DNA of 64,000 nt from Streptomyces sp. Root431 (GTDB lineage: Bacteria; Actinomycetota; Actinomycetes; Streptomycetales; Streptomycetaceae). Of the stretch, positions 50,498 to 59,203 are shown piece after piece; position 1 is the first letter of the stretch, and each line of letters begins with the position of its first letter. Under the pieces are notes generated by a model. The model was not told the DNA's origin. It made no database searches and was given only the letters and a program-made list of their open reading frames with translations. The stretch spans positions 750,328 through 814,327 of the forward strand of contig NZ_LMEI01000001.1 of the NCBI RefSeq assembly GCF_001426585.1, read 5' to 3'. The position numbers were made by a program, and so were the translations under genes.

Positions 50498-51855
50498 GCC
50501 ATGCCTCCGTCGTGCGGGTGGGGAATCTGGTGCGGGACGCGGGCCTCGCCGGCGGCCTCGTGCCCGGTGGGCGCCGCGGCCGCGGCGCTCGCCTCGCGCT
50601 CGGCGACGACGTCCCGTACGGCTTCGAGGACGCCCCGGTAGCCGGAGCAGCGGCACAGGTTGCCCGCGAGCGCCTGGCGGGTCTCCAGCTCGGTGGGGGC
50701 GTGGTTGCCCTCCAGGAGGTCATGCACGGTCATGCACATGCCCGGGATGCAGAAGCCGCACTGGACGGTGCCGCACTTCGCCATCGCCCGCTGCACGTCG
50801 GACGGCTCGCCGTCGGTGGCGAGGCCCTCGACCGTCCGCACCTCGGACCCGGCGGCGGTCGCCGCCGGCACCAGGCAGGACGCGACCAGCCGGCCGTCGA
50901 CCTTCACGTTGCACGCGCCGCACTCGCCCTGGGAGCAGCCGTCCTTGGCCCCGGCGAGGCCGAGGCGCTCGCGCAGGACGTAGAGCAGGGACTCGCCGAT
51001 CCAGGAACCGGTGACGGGCCGGTCGGTGCCGTTGACCCGCAGGGTGTACGAGATGTGGGGGTGCTCGTCGCTGTCGGTGGAGTGCGCCTCGGGAGCGGGA
51101 GCGGTTACGGGGGCGGGATCCGGTGCGAAGGTCGTCTCGGCCGTGGCGTCCGGGTTCGTGTCCGCGTCGGGCTCGGGCTCCGACTCCGGCTCGGACTCGT
51201 CCCCGGCCTCCGCCACCGGCTCCTCCGGCAGCGCCCACGGCGCGGGCGCGCCGCCCGGCAGGGTCGCCGGGGCCTGGTCGTACGACGTGGGGAGCGCGGG
51301 CTCGACCGCCTCCGGTACCGCGATCTCCGGTACCGCGATCTCGGGTACGGCGATCTCGGGTGCGGCGACCGTCTCCGGGACGGCCGGGATCTCCCACTGG
51401 CCCGTGGAGGTGTCGACCGCGCCCGCCGAGCCCGCGAAGTTCCACTCCGCCGTCGCGTGCGGGTCCTGGCCGAACCCCTCCGCGTGCTGCTCCACGTGCT
51501 GGACGTACTCGCCCTGCTCGAAGTACTCGGTCCCCTGGCTCTGGCCCTGGCCCTGGCCGAAGTCCTGGGCGTGGTCCTGGCCCTCGTCGAAGTGCTGGAC
51601 CTGCTCCGCCTGCGTCGGCAGGTGCACCGTCCACGTGCCCGTCGCCGCCGGGTCGGTCGCCGCCCCCGGGGTGAGCGGCTGGAGCGGCATGATCATCGGC
51701 GGTACGTAGCCGTGGCCCGGCGCCTCCAGGGGCACGCCGTCCAGCATGAAGTCGGGCGGCAGCTGGACGAAGGCGGTCGCGTCGCCGTCGTAGCCCTCGC
51801 TCTGCGGGATCGGCTCCCAGCCGCCCGGGTTCCCGTGCTGTTCGTCGTTGCTCAT
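50494..51855 (-). CDS. [2Fe-2S] subunit of molybdenum hydroxylase with a long N-terminal extension
   Basis: 453 aa, over twice the usual size. Residues ~285-445 are the normal subunit: ferredoxin-type CSQGECGACNVKVDG, then CGFCIPGMCMTVHDLL and NLCRCSGYRGVLEAVRD for the two clusters. The first ~280 residues are disordered, acidic and Gln/Glu/Pro-rich, with direct repeats (PEIAVPEIAVPEIA, GQGQGQSQ). The extension is in-frame and has a proper start, so it is probably real. Middle gene of the operon; both junctions overlap by 4 bp. Confidence 0.92.
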   Translation of the reverse strand: MSNDEQHGNPGGWEPIPQSEGYDGDATAFVQLPPDFMLDGVPLEAPGHGYVPPMIMPLQPLTPGAATDPAATGTWTVHLPTQAEQVQHFDEGQDHAQDFGQGQGQSQGTEYFEQGEYVQHVEQHAEGFGQDPHATAEWNFAGSAGAVDTSTGQWEIPAVPETVAAPEIAVPEIAVPEIAVPEAVEPALPTSYDQAPATLPGGAPAPWALPEEPVAEAGDESEPESEPEPDADTNPDATAETTFAPDPAPVTAPAPEAHSTDSDEHPHISYTLRVNGTDRPVTGSWIGESLLYVLRERLGLAGAKDGCSQGECGACNVKVDGRLVASCLVPAATAAGSEVRTVEGLATDGEPSDVQRAMAKCGTVQCGFCIPGMCMTVHDLLEGNHAPTELETRQALAGNLCRCSGYRGVLEAVRDVVAEREASAAAAAPTGHEAAGEARVPHQIPHPHDGGMA

Positions 51856-52727
51856 GCCAGTGCCCTCCCCAGTGCCCGTCGGGCGAGAGCGGCGACCGTG
51901 CGCCGCAGGTGCAGTACGGCGGGCGGCAGCTGTTCGTCGCCCGGCGGGTCAGGAATGCAGGCGGCGGCGACGTACTCGCCGAACGCCGTGAGTGCCTCCG
52001 GGGCCAGGCCCCGGTCGTTGTCCCAGTCCACCAGCGAGGCGATCCAGCGCTCCGCCTCCAGCGGGCGCAGCGGCATCGGGGCGACGGCGCCGACCGCGCA
52101 GCGCACCCCGCGGCGGGCCGGGTCGAGGACGACGGCGACGGAGGCGGTGGCGCGGGCCGGGCCGGTGCGGCCGGTGGCCTTGAGGAAGACCTGGGGGGCG
52201 TGGAGCAGCGGTACGCGGACGAAGCCGACCAGCTCGCCGGGGGCCAGCAGGTCGCGGCCGGCGAGCAGGTGGGAGACGGGGATCTCGCGGGTGCCGAGCG
52301 GGCCCAGGACGACGAGGTCGGCCTCCAGGGCGGCGAGCACGGGCAGCGAGTCGCCGGTCGGCGCGGCGGTGACCACGTTGCCGCCGAGGGTGCCCGCGTT
52401 GCGGATCTGGGGCGGTCCCGCGGCGCGGGCGGCGGCGGCGAGGGCCGGGATGAGGGCGGCGAAGTCGGGGCGGCCCATGCGGGCGTGGGTGAGGCCCGCG
52501 CCGAGGAGGGCGTGGCCGTCCTGGTACTGCCAGCCGCGGATCTCGTTGATGCGGCTCAGGCCGACGAGTCCGGCGGGGCGGAGCTGACCTCTGTTGACGG
52601 CGGCCATCAGGTCGGTGCCGCCGGCGACGGGCACGGCGGCCGGCATGGCGGTGAGCGCCGCCACGGCCTCGTCGAGCGAGGCGGGCAGCGTCACGGACTG
52701 CGCCGTCTGTGGTGCGTGCGTGGTCAA
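51852..52727 (-). CDS. FAD-binding subunit of molybdenum hydroxylase
   Basis: About 291 aa of the CoxM type. The FAD loop AAVPVAGGTDLMAAVNRGQLRPAGLVGLSRI (residues ~30-60) and the RNAGTLGGNVVTAAPTGDSLPVLAAL motif are typical. I chose TTG at 52727 because AAGGGG is 7 bp upstream and the length then fits the family. An upstream reading to 52838 lacks a start of quality. First gene of the three-gene operon; it overlaps the next by 4 bp. Confidence 0.88.
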   Translation of the reverse strand: MTTHAPQTAQSVTLPASLDEAVAALTAMPAAVPVAGGTDLMAAVNRGQLRPAGLVGLSRINEIRGWQYQDGHALLGAGLTHARMGRPDFAALIPALAAAARAAGPPQIRNAGTLGGNVVTAAPTGDSLPVLAALEADLVVLGPLGTREIPVSHLLAGRDLLAPGELVGFVRVPLLHAPQVFLKATGRTGPARATASVAVVLDPARRGVRCAVGAVAPMPLRPLEAERWIASLVDWDNDRGLAPEALTAFGEYVAAACIPDPPGDEQLPPAVLHLRRTVAALARRALGRALA

Positions 52728-52952
52728 CCCGCTGCCCCTTCCCGGTGTCCCGGTGGTCCCCGACTGTGCCCGGCGGTCGCGCCTGCGTGTGGGCGTACCG
52801 TACGTGCTCACAGGCCGGACGTGGCAACTCTGGCACATCTTCCGAGCCGTCCGGCGCGAGGGTCCGCGAAGGACTGTTCCGCCCGGGACGCCCCAGGAGC
52901 GACGGTAACTTCCCTTTCGCCGCTCTTGGGTGAACCGCGGGAGCGAGGTGCC

Positions 52953-54614
52953 TCACACGATCGGGGGCGTCCCTTCCAGGGGCCGGCCGAGCACTCCCGG
53001 ACGCCGCTGCCGGGGGTGGGGGCCGGCGGGCGGGCGGTAGTCGACGCCGAGGGCGTCCAGGCGCCGGTAGTGGGTGTCCATCCGGCGGGCGAAGCCGGTG
53101 TAGTCGCGGGCTTCCGGGGCGGGCAGCGCGGACCAGGCGACCTCGGCGAAGGCGGCGAGGCGCGGGAAGACCTGGTAGTCGACGCGGGACCGGTTCTCCA
53201 TGACCTCGGTCCAGACGTTGGCCTGGGTTCCCAGGATGTGGGCGGCGGCCTCCGGGGAGAGCCCCGGCGGGACGGGCTCGAAGCGGTAGACGTCCTCCAG
53301 GGTGCGGACGTACCCGATGGGCATCGGCTCGTCCTCGCCCGGCGCCTGACGGTGGTCCAGGTACACCTGCTGCTCGGGGCACATGACGACGTCGTGGCCG
53401 GCCTCGGCGGCGGCGATCCCGCCCGCGTACCCCCGCCAGGACGACACGGCCGCGCCCTCCGCGAGGCCGCCCTCCAGGATCTCGTCCCAGCCGATCAGAC
53501 GGCGTCCGCGAGCGGCGAGCCAGCGGTCGAAGTGGCGGATGAACCAGGACTGGAGGCCGTCCTCGTCCCCCACCCCCAGCTCCTTGATGCGGGCCTGGGC
53601 GGCCGGGGAGGCCTTCCACTGGTCCTTGGGGCACTCGTCGCCGCCGACGTGGACGAAGGTGGACGGGAAGAGGTCGAGGACCTCCTCGAAGACGCCCTCG
53701 TAGAAGCGCAGGACGGCCTCGGTCGGCGCGAGGACGTTCGGGTTGATGCCCCAGGTGTCCCAGACGGTGAGCGAGGCGGTGTCGACGACGTCGGTGTTGC
53801 CGAGTTCGGGATAGGCGGCGATCGCGGCCTGCGCGTGGCCCGGGAGGTCGATCTCGGGGACGACGGTGATGTGCCGCTCGGCGGCGTACGCGACGATCTC
53901 GCGGATGTCGTCCTGGGTGTAGAAGCCGCCGTACGGGGTCTCGGTCCACAGCGGCGAGGCCCGGTGCCCCCACTTGGTACGGGCCCGCCAGGCGCCGACC
54001 TCGGTCAGCCTGGGGTGGCGCTTGATCTCGATGCGCCAGCCCTGGTCGTCGGTGAGGTGGAAGTGGAAGACGTTGAGCTTGTGGGCGGCGAGGAGGTCGA
54101 GCTGGCGCAGGACGTCGTCCTTGGGCAGGAAGTGCCGGGAGACGTCGAGGAGGAGCCCGCGCCAGCCGAAGCGGGGGCCGTCCTGGACCGTGACCGCGGG
54201 CAGCTCCCACGGCCCGTCCGCCACGGGCGCCTTGCGGTACGCCTCCGGGCCGAGCAGCTGCCGGAGGGTCTGGGCGCCCCAGAACACCCCGGCGGGGCCG
54301 CCGCCCTCGATGACGACCGCCGCGCCGCCGGCCGAGCCGTCCGCCGGGCCTCGGGTGGACAGGCGGTAGCCCTCGGGGCCGTGCTCCCGCGCCACCTCCT
54401 CGCTGATCCGCAGCCGGATCGCGTACGGGCCGGGGCCGTCGGCGAGCGGCAGTCCGGTGGCGGCTCCCAGGGCGGCGCGCAGCCAGCGGGCGGTGGACCC
54501 GGTGCCGGGGCCCGCGTCGAGCGTGGTGCGTTCGTCGAGCGCGACGCGGGCGGGGGCACTTTCACCGCGCTCGACGGTCAGCGGCGCGGGAATGAGGTTC
54601 ACGTCGTCGGTCAT
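52953..54614 (-). CDS. GH20 beta-N-acetylhexosaminidase
   Basis: 553-aa enzyme that cleaves terminal GlcNAc/GalNAc from chitobiose-type substrates. The N-terminal GH20b domain is followed by a TIM barrel. The catalytic Asp-Glu pair lies in FVHVGGDECPKDQW (about residues 326-327), and the substrate-assisted active site is completed by the conserved barrel Trp residues (SSWRGYAGG, QANVWTEVMENRS). No signal peptide is seen, so it is probably cytoplasmic and acts on sugars imported by the adjacent ABC system. It starts 4 bp after the permease stop. Confidence 0.95.
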   Translation of the reverse strand: MTDDVNLIPAPLTVERGESAPARVALDERTTLDAGPGTGSTARWLRAALGAATGLPLADGPGPYAIRLRISEEVAREHGPEGYRLSTRGPADGSAGGAAVVIEGGGPAGVFWGAQTLRQLLGPEAYRKAPVADGPWELPAVTVQDGPRFGWRGLLLDVSRHFLPKDDVLRQLDLLAAHKLNVFHFHLTDDQGWRIEIKRHPRLTEVGAWRARTKWGHRASPLWTETPYGGFYTQDDIREIVAYAAERHITVVPEIDLPGHAQAAIAAYPELGNTDVVDTASLTVWDTWGINPNVLAPTEAVLRFYEGVFEEVLDLFPSTFVHVGGDECPKDQWKASPAAQARIKELGVGDEDGLQSWFIRHFDRWLAARGRRLIGWDEILEGGLAEGAAVSSWRGYAGGIAAAEAGHDVVMCPEQQVYLDHRQAPGEDEPMPIGYVRTLEDVYRFEPVPPGLSPEAAAHILGTQANVWTEVMENRSRVDYQVFPRLAAFAEVAWSALPAPEARDYTGFARRMDTHYRRLDALGVDYRPPAGPHPRQRRPGVLGRPLEGTPPIV

Positions 54615-54618
54615 CGCG

Positions 54619-55467
54619 TCAGTCCTTCACCGCCCCGCCGAGTCCCGAGACCAGGCGGCGCTGTACGAGTACGAAGAAGACGAGGACCGGGATCGTCATC
54701 ACGGTCGAACCGGCCATGATGCCTCCCCAGTCGTTCTCGTCGGGCTTGAAGAAGACGAGCAGCGCCATCGGCAGGGTCGACTGCGAGGTGTCGCTGATGA
54801 GGAAGGACTTCGCGAAGAGGAAGTCGTTCCAGGTCGAGATGAAGGAGAAGACGCTCGTCGCCACGAGGCCGGGGAAGACGAGCGGGAAGAGGATCTGCCA
54901 CAGGAACCGGGTGCGGCTCGCCCCGTCGATCTGGGCCTGCTCCTCCAGGGCCTCGGGGACCGCCTTGACGAAGCCCCTGAGCATCCAGATCGCGAAGGGG
55001 AGCGAGAAGGCGAGGTGCGGCAGGATCAGCGAGCCGAGGGTGTTGAGCTGCCCGAAGTCCCGCATGAGGAAGAACAGCGGGATGGTGAGCGCCTCGACCG
55101 GCACCATCTGGGCGACCAGGAACATGACGAGGAGCGTCGTCCGGAACCGGAAGCGGAACCGCGTGACCGCCGTCGCCGCCAGGAAGGCGATGAGCGCGGA
55201 GGCGAGGACGACCGTGCCCGCCACGATCAGCGAGTTGAGGAAGTAGCGGCCGAAGTCCTGCTGCTCGAAGACCCGCCGGAAGGAGTCGAGGGACGGGGAG
55301 AGCGTCCAGGGCCGGGGGTCGGTCGACTGGATCTCGCCCGCCGGCTTGAGGGCCGAGAGGACCATCCAGTACAGGGGGAAGGCGACGACCGCCGCGACGA
55401 GGAGGGTGACCGCCTCGGCGGCGAGGCGCCCGGGCCGCCGGATGCGGAAGGAGGACGGGGCGCTCAC
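54619..55467 (-). CDS. Sugar ABC transporter permease (MalG/CarbGG type)
   Basis: 282 aa, about six transmembrane helices. The EAA loop appears as EALEEQAQIDGASRTRFLWQILFPLVFPG (residues ~185-213). GTG start overlaps the upstream permease stop by 4 bp. It partners the MalF-type permease, the solute-binding lipoprotein and an unlinked ATPase (MsiK in Streptomyces, known from the genus). It probably imports chitin- or GlcNAc-derived oligosaccharides. Confidence 0.93.
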   Translation of the reverse strand: MSAPSSFRIRRPGRLAAEAVTLLVAAVVAFPLYWMVLSALKPAGEIQSTDPRPWTLSPSLDSFRRVFEQQDFGRYFLNSLIVAGTVVLASALIAFLAATAVTRFRFRFRTTLLVMFLVAQMVPVEALTIPLFFLMRDFGQLNTLGSLILPHLAFSLPFAIWMLRGFVKAVPEALEEQAQIDGASRTRFLWQILFPLVFPGLVATSVFSFISTWNDFLFAKSFLISDTSQSTLPMALLVFFKPDENDWGGIMAGSTVMTIPVLVFFVLVQRRLVSGLGGAVKD

Positions 55468-56432
55468 AGTTCTTCTCCCTGGCGTCGCAGGAGCCGCAGG
55501 TAGACCAGGGTCACGGCCAGCAGGATCAGGAGCATGACCACGCCGATCGCCGAGCCCAGGCTGTACTGGGACGAGGCGAAGGCCTTCTGGTACGCGTACA
55601 CGTTGAGGACGAGGTTCTGGCCGGCGATGCCGCCGCCGTTGGTCATCACGTAGATCTGGGTGAAGAGTTTGAAGTCCCAGATGATCGACTGGATGGTGAC
55701 GACGACCAGGATCGGCCGGAGCATCGGCGCCATGACCGAGCGCCAGATCCGCCACTGCGAGGCGCCGTCGAGGGCGGCGGCCTCCAGGACCTCCGACGGG
55801 ATGGCCTTGATGCCCGCGTAGACGGTGACCATCACGAACGGGAAGGAACACCACACGACTTCGAGGAGTACGAGGGCGAAGGCGCTGTACCGCCCGTACG
55901 TCCAGGAGAAGTCGCCCAGGCCGAGGAGCCGGTTCACCGGCCCGAAGTCGGGGTCGAAGAGGAAGACCCAGACGGTGGAGCCGGTGACGGCGGGCGTGGC
56001 CCAGGCGCCGAGTGCGGCCACCATCAGGACGAGCCGGGGCAGGGCCCGGACCCGGGTCAGGAGGACCGCGAGGGCGCAGCCGACGGCGAGCGTGGTGACG
56101 ACGCAGGCGGCGGCGAAGAGGACGGTGGCGAGGAGGACCTGCCAGAACTGGGGGTCGGTGAAGAGGGCCGTGTAGTTGCCGAAGCCCTTGAAGGACGTGG
56201 GTTCGCCGCCGCTGACCTGGGCCTGGGTGTACTCCAGGAAGGAGATGAGCCCGAGCTGGTAGACGGGGTAGACGAGGAGTCCGCCGATGACGACGAGGGC
56301 GGGCAGGAGGTACAGCCAGGGGGTCCAGGCGCTGGTGCGCCGGGCGGTGCGGGGGGCCCGCACGCGGCCCCGGGGGGCCGGGCGCGCGGTCGTGCCGGTC
56401 CGCTTCTCGGCGAGGTCGAGTGGGGTCGTCAT
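55464..56432 (-). CDS. Sugar ABC transporter permease (MalF type)
   Basis: 322 aa, ATG at 56432, six hydrophobic helices, with EAA motif EVLEAAALDGASQWRIWRSVMAPML. It carries a basic cytoplasmic N-terminus (TTARPAPRGRVRAPRTARR). The gene follows the binding-protein gene by 5 bp. No ATPase gene is present in the operon, which fits dependence on a shared multi-use ATPase. Confidence 0.93.
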   Translation of the reverse strand: MTTPLDLAEKRTGTTARPAPRGRVRAPRTARRTSAWTPWLYLLPALVVIGGLLVYPVYQLGLISFLEYTQAQVSGGEPTSFKGFGNYTALFTDPQFWQVLLATVLFAAACVVTTLAVGCALAVLLTRVRALPRLVLMVAALGAWATPAVTGSTVWVFLFDPDFGPVNRLLGLGDFSWTYGRYSAFALVLLEVVWCSFPFVMVTVYAGIKAIPSEVLEAAALDGASQWRIWRSVMAPMLRPILVVVTIQSIIWDFKLFTQIYVMTNGGGIAGQNLVLNVYAYQKAFASSQYSLGSAIGVVMLLILLAVTLVYLRLLRRQGEEL

Positions 56433-56437
56433 GCGTC

Positions 56438-57787
56438 TCAGCTCGCCGGCGCGAAGGCCGCGTCCATCTTCTTCGCGGCGTCGTCGGCCGCCGCCTTGAC
56501 GTCCTTACGGCCGCTCACGACCTCCTGGAACATCGTCGGCAGGACGAGGGAGGAGTCGATCTGGCCCCAGCCGGGGGACGCGGGGACGAACTTGGTGCCG
56601 GCGTCGAGGGTGTCGATGAAGGGCTTCACGAAGGGCTGGCGCTGTGCGGCGGCGGCCCGCACGTCGGTGTAGGTGGGCAGGAAGCCCATCGCGTCGAAGA
56701 GCTTGGCCTGGGTGTCCTTGCCGGTGAGGGACTTCAGGAGGTCGACGGCGAGGGTGCGGTGCGAGGAGCTCTTGAGGACGCCGATGTTGTTGCCGCCGGC
56801 GAAGGCCGGGGCGATCGAGCCGGGGGCCGTGCCGGGCAGCGGGACGACCGCGTACTTCCCCTTGACCGTGCCGGCCTCGACGGCCGCGTGGCTGAAGTCG
56901 CCGCCGATGGCCATGGCGGCCTTGCCGGAGGCGAAGGCGGTGACGGTCGCGTTGCCGCCCATCTGGGCGCACTTGGCGGCGGGGCAGTTGTCGTCGCCGA
57001 AGAGCGAGGTGTAGGTGGTGATGCCCTTGAGGGCGGCCTCGCTGTTGATCGCTGCTTTGTATGAGCCGTTGTTCTCGGTGGCCAGTTCGCCGCCCGCCGC
57101 CCAGACGAAGGGCATGGCTCCGTAGGTGTAGGCGCCGCCGACGGCGATGCCGTACAGGTCGGGCTTCGCCTTGCGGATCTTCTTCGCGGTGGCGATGAGT
57201 TCGGCCTGGCTCTTGGGGGCGGCGAGGCCGAGTTCCTTGAAGACGTCCGTGCGGTAGTAGAGGGCGCGGAGGCCGACGAAGAGCGGGGAGCCGTAGACCT
57301 TGCCGCCGACGGTGACGGACTGCCGGGCGGTCGGGTCGGTGTCCTTGGCCTCGTCCCAGGCCGCGAACTCGGCGCTGATGTCGGCGAGTCCGCCGTCCTT
57401 GACGTATCCGGCGGTGTCGGTGTTGCCGTACTCGATGAGGTCGGGCGCGGACTTGGGGTCGTTGAAGGCGGCCTTGACGCGCTGGGCGCGGGTCTCGACG
57501 GGGATGTACTCGACCTCGACCTTCGCGCCCTGGTTGCGCTTCTCGAAGGCGGCGACGGCCTGTTCGACGACCTGCTCCTTGGGCTTGTTGCTCACCTCCT
57601 GGAAGAGCCAGACGCGCAGGGTGCCGCTCTTCTCGTCCGCCGCGGCCTTGCCGTGGGCCGTCTGGGGTTGGGGCGCGCAGGCGGTGGCGGTGAGGCCCGC
57701 GAGCAGGAGTGCGGCGGCCGTGGCGGCGATGGGGGTCCCCCCTGCTCGAGCGAAGCCGAGAGCTCGGGGGCGGGCAGGAAGCTTCAT
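56438..57787 (-). CDS. Extracellular sugar-binding lipoprotein (ABC importer)
   Basis: 449 aa, family 1 solute-binding protein. The lipobox is LTATAC (Cys about residue 38). The mature domain shows VWLFQEVSNKPKEQVVEQAVAAFEKRN and SGKAAMAIGGDFSH, typical of sugar binders. GGAGGGG precedes ATG 57787. Residues 7-19 of the signal peptide (PRALGFARAGGTP) are encoded by an inserted dispersed palindromic repeat (see that entry). First gene of the importer-hexosaminidase operon. Confidence 0.93.
   Translation of the reverse strand: MKLPARPRALGFARAGGTPIAATAAALLLAGLTATACAPQPQTAHGKAAADEKSGTLRVWLFQEVSNKPKEQVVEQAVAAFEKRNQGAKVEVEYIPVETRAQRVKAAFNDPKSAPDLIEYGNTDTAGYVKDGGLADISAEFAAWDEAKDTDPTARQSVTVGGKVYGSPLFVGLRALYYRTDVFKELGLAAPKSQAELIATAKKIRKAKPDLYGIAVGGAYTYGAMPFVWAAGGELATENNGSYKAAINSEAALKGITTYTSLFGDDNCPAAKCAQMGGNATVTAFASGKAAMAIGGDFSHAAVEAGTVKGKYAVVPLPGTAPGSIAPAFAGGNNIGVLKSSSHRTLAVDLLKSLTGKDTQAKLFDAMGFLPTYTDVRAAAAQRQPFVKPFIDTLDAGTKFVPASPGWGQIDSSLVLPTMFQEVVSGRKDVKAAADDAAKKMDAAFAPAS
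57731..57770. repeat. Dispersed Streptomyces palindromic repeat inside a signal-peptide coding region
   Basis: The 40-bp stretch combines a GGGGGTCCCCC palindrome with GCTCGAG...GAGAGC and a closing CGGGGG. I recognise it as a repeat common in Streptomyces intergenic regions. Here it lies in frame in the coding sequence for residues 7-19 of the binding protein. Confidence 0.6.
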
Positions 57788-57813
57788 GGGCGGATCCCCT
57801 CCAAGTGCGTGCG

Positions 57814-57828
57814 TTGCAGCATGCGCAA
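57814..57828 (-). promoter_or_regulatory. Possible operator for the sugar ABC operon
   Basis: TTGC (57814-57817) and GCAA (57825-57828) form a short inverted repeat within a longer TTGCA/TGCGCA-rich segment 27 bp upstream of the SBP start. The size fits a LacI- or GntR/ROK-type site, but the consensus is not established and no DasR-type site was seen. Confidence 0.3.
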
Positions 57829-57964
57829 TGCGCGTTTCGTTCTGCACAACACGCGTGAGGTTAGGCGCGCTTCCGGTGAGCCGACAAGAGGTCTCGACCA
57901 CCTCAACCACTCCGTGACCGGCGAAAGCACCCTGTGCAACGGCGGAGCGCCCCGGAAACGCGGA

Positions 57965-58008
57965 ACGGCCCCCGTCGCACGTGCCGAAGCACGCACGACG
58001 GGGGCCGT
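57965..58008 (-). terminator. Terminator of DUF3039 gene
   Basis: Long hairpin with 20-nt arms (57965-57984, 57989-58008) and a CGAA loop, outer 13 bp perfect (ACGGCCCCCGTCG). It sits 31 bp past the DUF3039 stop on the minus strand. Confidence 0.75.
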
Positions 58009-58038
58009 CCCCGACGTCAGGACCCGAAGGCTCCCCGC

Positions 58039-58326
58039 TTACTTGTCCTTGCCGCCCTTGTCCTTGTCGCCACCGCCGGCGCCCATGGACTCGTAGATCT
58101 CCTTGCACATCGGACAGACCGGGTACTTCTTGGGGTCACGCCCCGGTACCCAGACCTTTCCGCACAGCGCCACGACGGGAGTCCCGTCGAGGGCGCTCGC
58201 CATGATCTTGTCCTTCTGGACGTAGTGGGCGTAGCGCTCGTGGTCGCCGTCACCGTGGGACACCTGCGGAGTCGGCTCCACGAGGGTTCCCGTACCTGCC
58301 CCGCGCTCGGGCTCGAGAGTGCTCAT
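58039..58326 (-). CDS. DUF3039 family protein
   Basis: 95 aa, begins MSTLEPERGAGTGTLVEP. The core is VALCGKVWVPGRDPKKYPVCPMCKEIYESM, with Cys residues likely to bind zinc. The tail is Lys/Gly-rich. A conserved actinobacterial family of unknown function. ATG at 58326. It is encoded 30 bp after the YqgE gene on the same strand. Confidence 0.88.
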   Translation of the reverse strand: MSTLEPERGAGTGTLVEPTPQVSHGDGDHERYAHYVQKDKIMASALDGTPVVALCGKVWVPGRDPKKYPVCPMCKEIYESMGAGGGDKDKGGKDK

Positions 58327-58356
58327 AACCGCCAAGGGTACTGAAAGCCGTGGGGG

Positions 58357-58917
58357 TCAGTTGAGGGACGGGTCGTCGGGGTACGTCGCGATCATCGCGA
58401 GTTCGCCGCGCTGGCGCCGCAGGACCTGCCGCCAGAGGGTCTCGGGGTGCGGCGAGGAGACGTCGCCGGGCTCCGACTCGACCACGTACCAGGCTCCCTC
58501 GCCCAGCTCGGACTCCAGCTGGCCGGGGCCCCAGCCCGCGTATCCGGCGAAGATCCGCAGGGAGCCGAGGGCCGGTCCGAGCAGCTCGGGCGGGGCCTCC
58601 AGGTCGACGAGGCCGATCGCCCCGTACACCCTCCGCCAGCCGAGGGGGCCCTCGTCTCCGGGGATCACGGCGACGCCGAGCGCCGCGTCGAGCGAGACGG
58701 GTCCGCCCTGGAAGACGACGCCGGGCTCGCCGGCGAGTCCGGCCCAGGGCGCGAGGATGTCGCCGACGGTCACCGGCGTCGGCCGGTTGAGCACGACGCC
58801 GAGCGAGCCCTCGTCGTCGTGGTCGAGCAGCAGGACGACCGCGCGGTCGAAATTCGGGTCCGCCAGCGCGGGGGTGGCCACGAGCAGCCGTCCTGTGAGC
58901 GAGGACACCTCGGTCAT
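58357..58917 (-). CDS. YqgE/AlgH family protein (UPF0301)
   Basis: 186 aa starting MTEVSSLTGRLLVATPALAD. Conserved motifs: PNFDRAVVLLLDHDDEGSLGVVLNRPT, FQGGPVSLD and IFAGYAGWGPGQLESEL. The fold is known but the function is not. A three-residue extension to 58926 is possible. It diverges from murA across a 286-bp gap. Confidence 0.92.
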   Translation of the reverse strand: MTEVSSLTGRLLVATPALADPNFDRAVVLLLDHDDEGSLGVVLNRPTPVTVGDILAPWAGLAGEPGVVFQGGPVSLDAALGVAVIPGDEGPLGWRRVYGAIGLVDLEAPPELLGPALGSLRIFAGYAGWGPGQLESELGEGAWYVVESEPGDVSSPHPETLWRQVLRRQRGELAMIATYPDDPSLN

Positions 58918-59203
58918 GCGACACATGATCCCGCATCTTCGGCGTTCGCGGGGGCTGTCGGGCGCGATAGGGGTGCGGCGACGGCAAGTCGGCGGCCTTC
59001 GCAGTTCAGAAGGGCGCGGCGGGTCTTCCCGTACGGACGAACCACCACAAGCGGACGGTGACGCTCCGCAAGATCACGGGAACAGAGGGTGTTGTGCCGA
59101 ATTCATTACATCTGACAGACCCCCCGACACACCCGATCGGGGTCTCATGGCCCCTTACCCTTTTCTCTGGCCACCCGACCGACCCCACCGGAACGCGAGA
59201 TTC

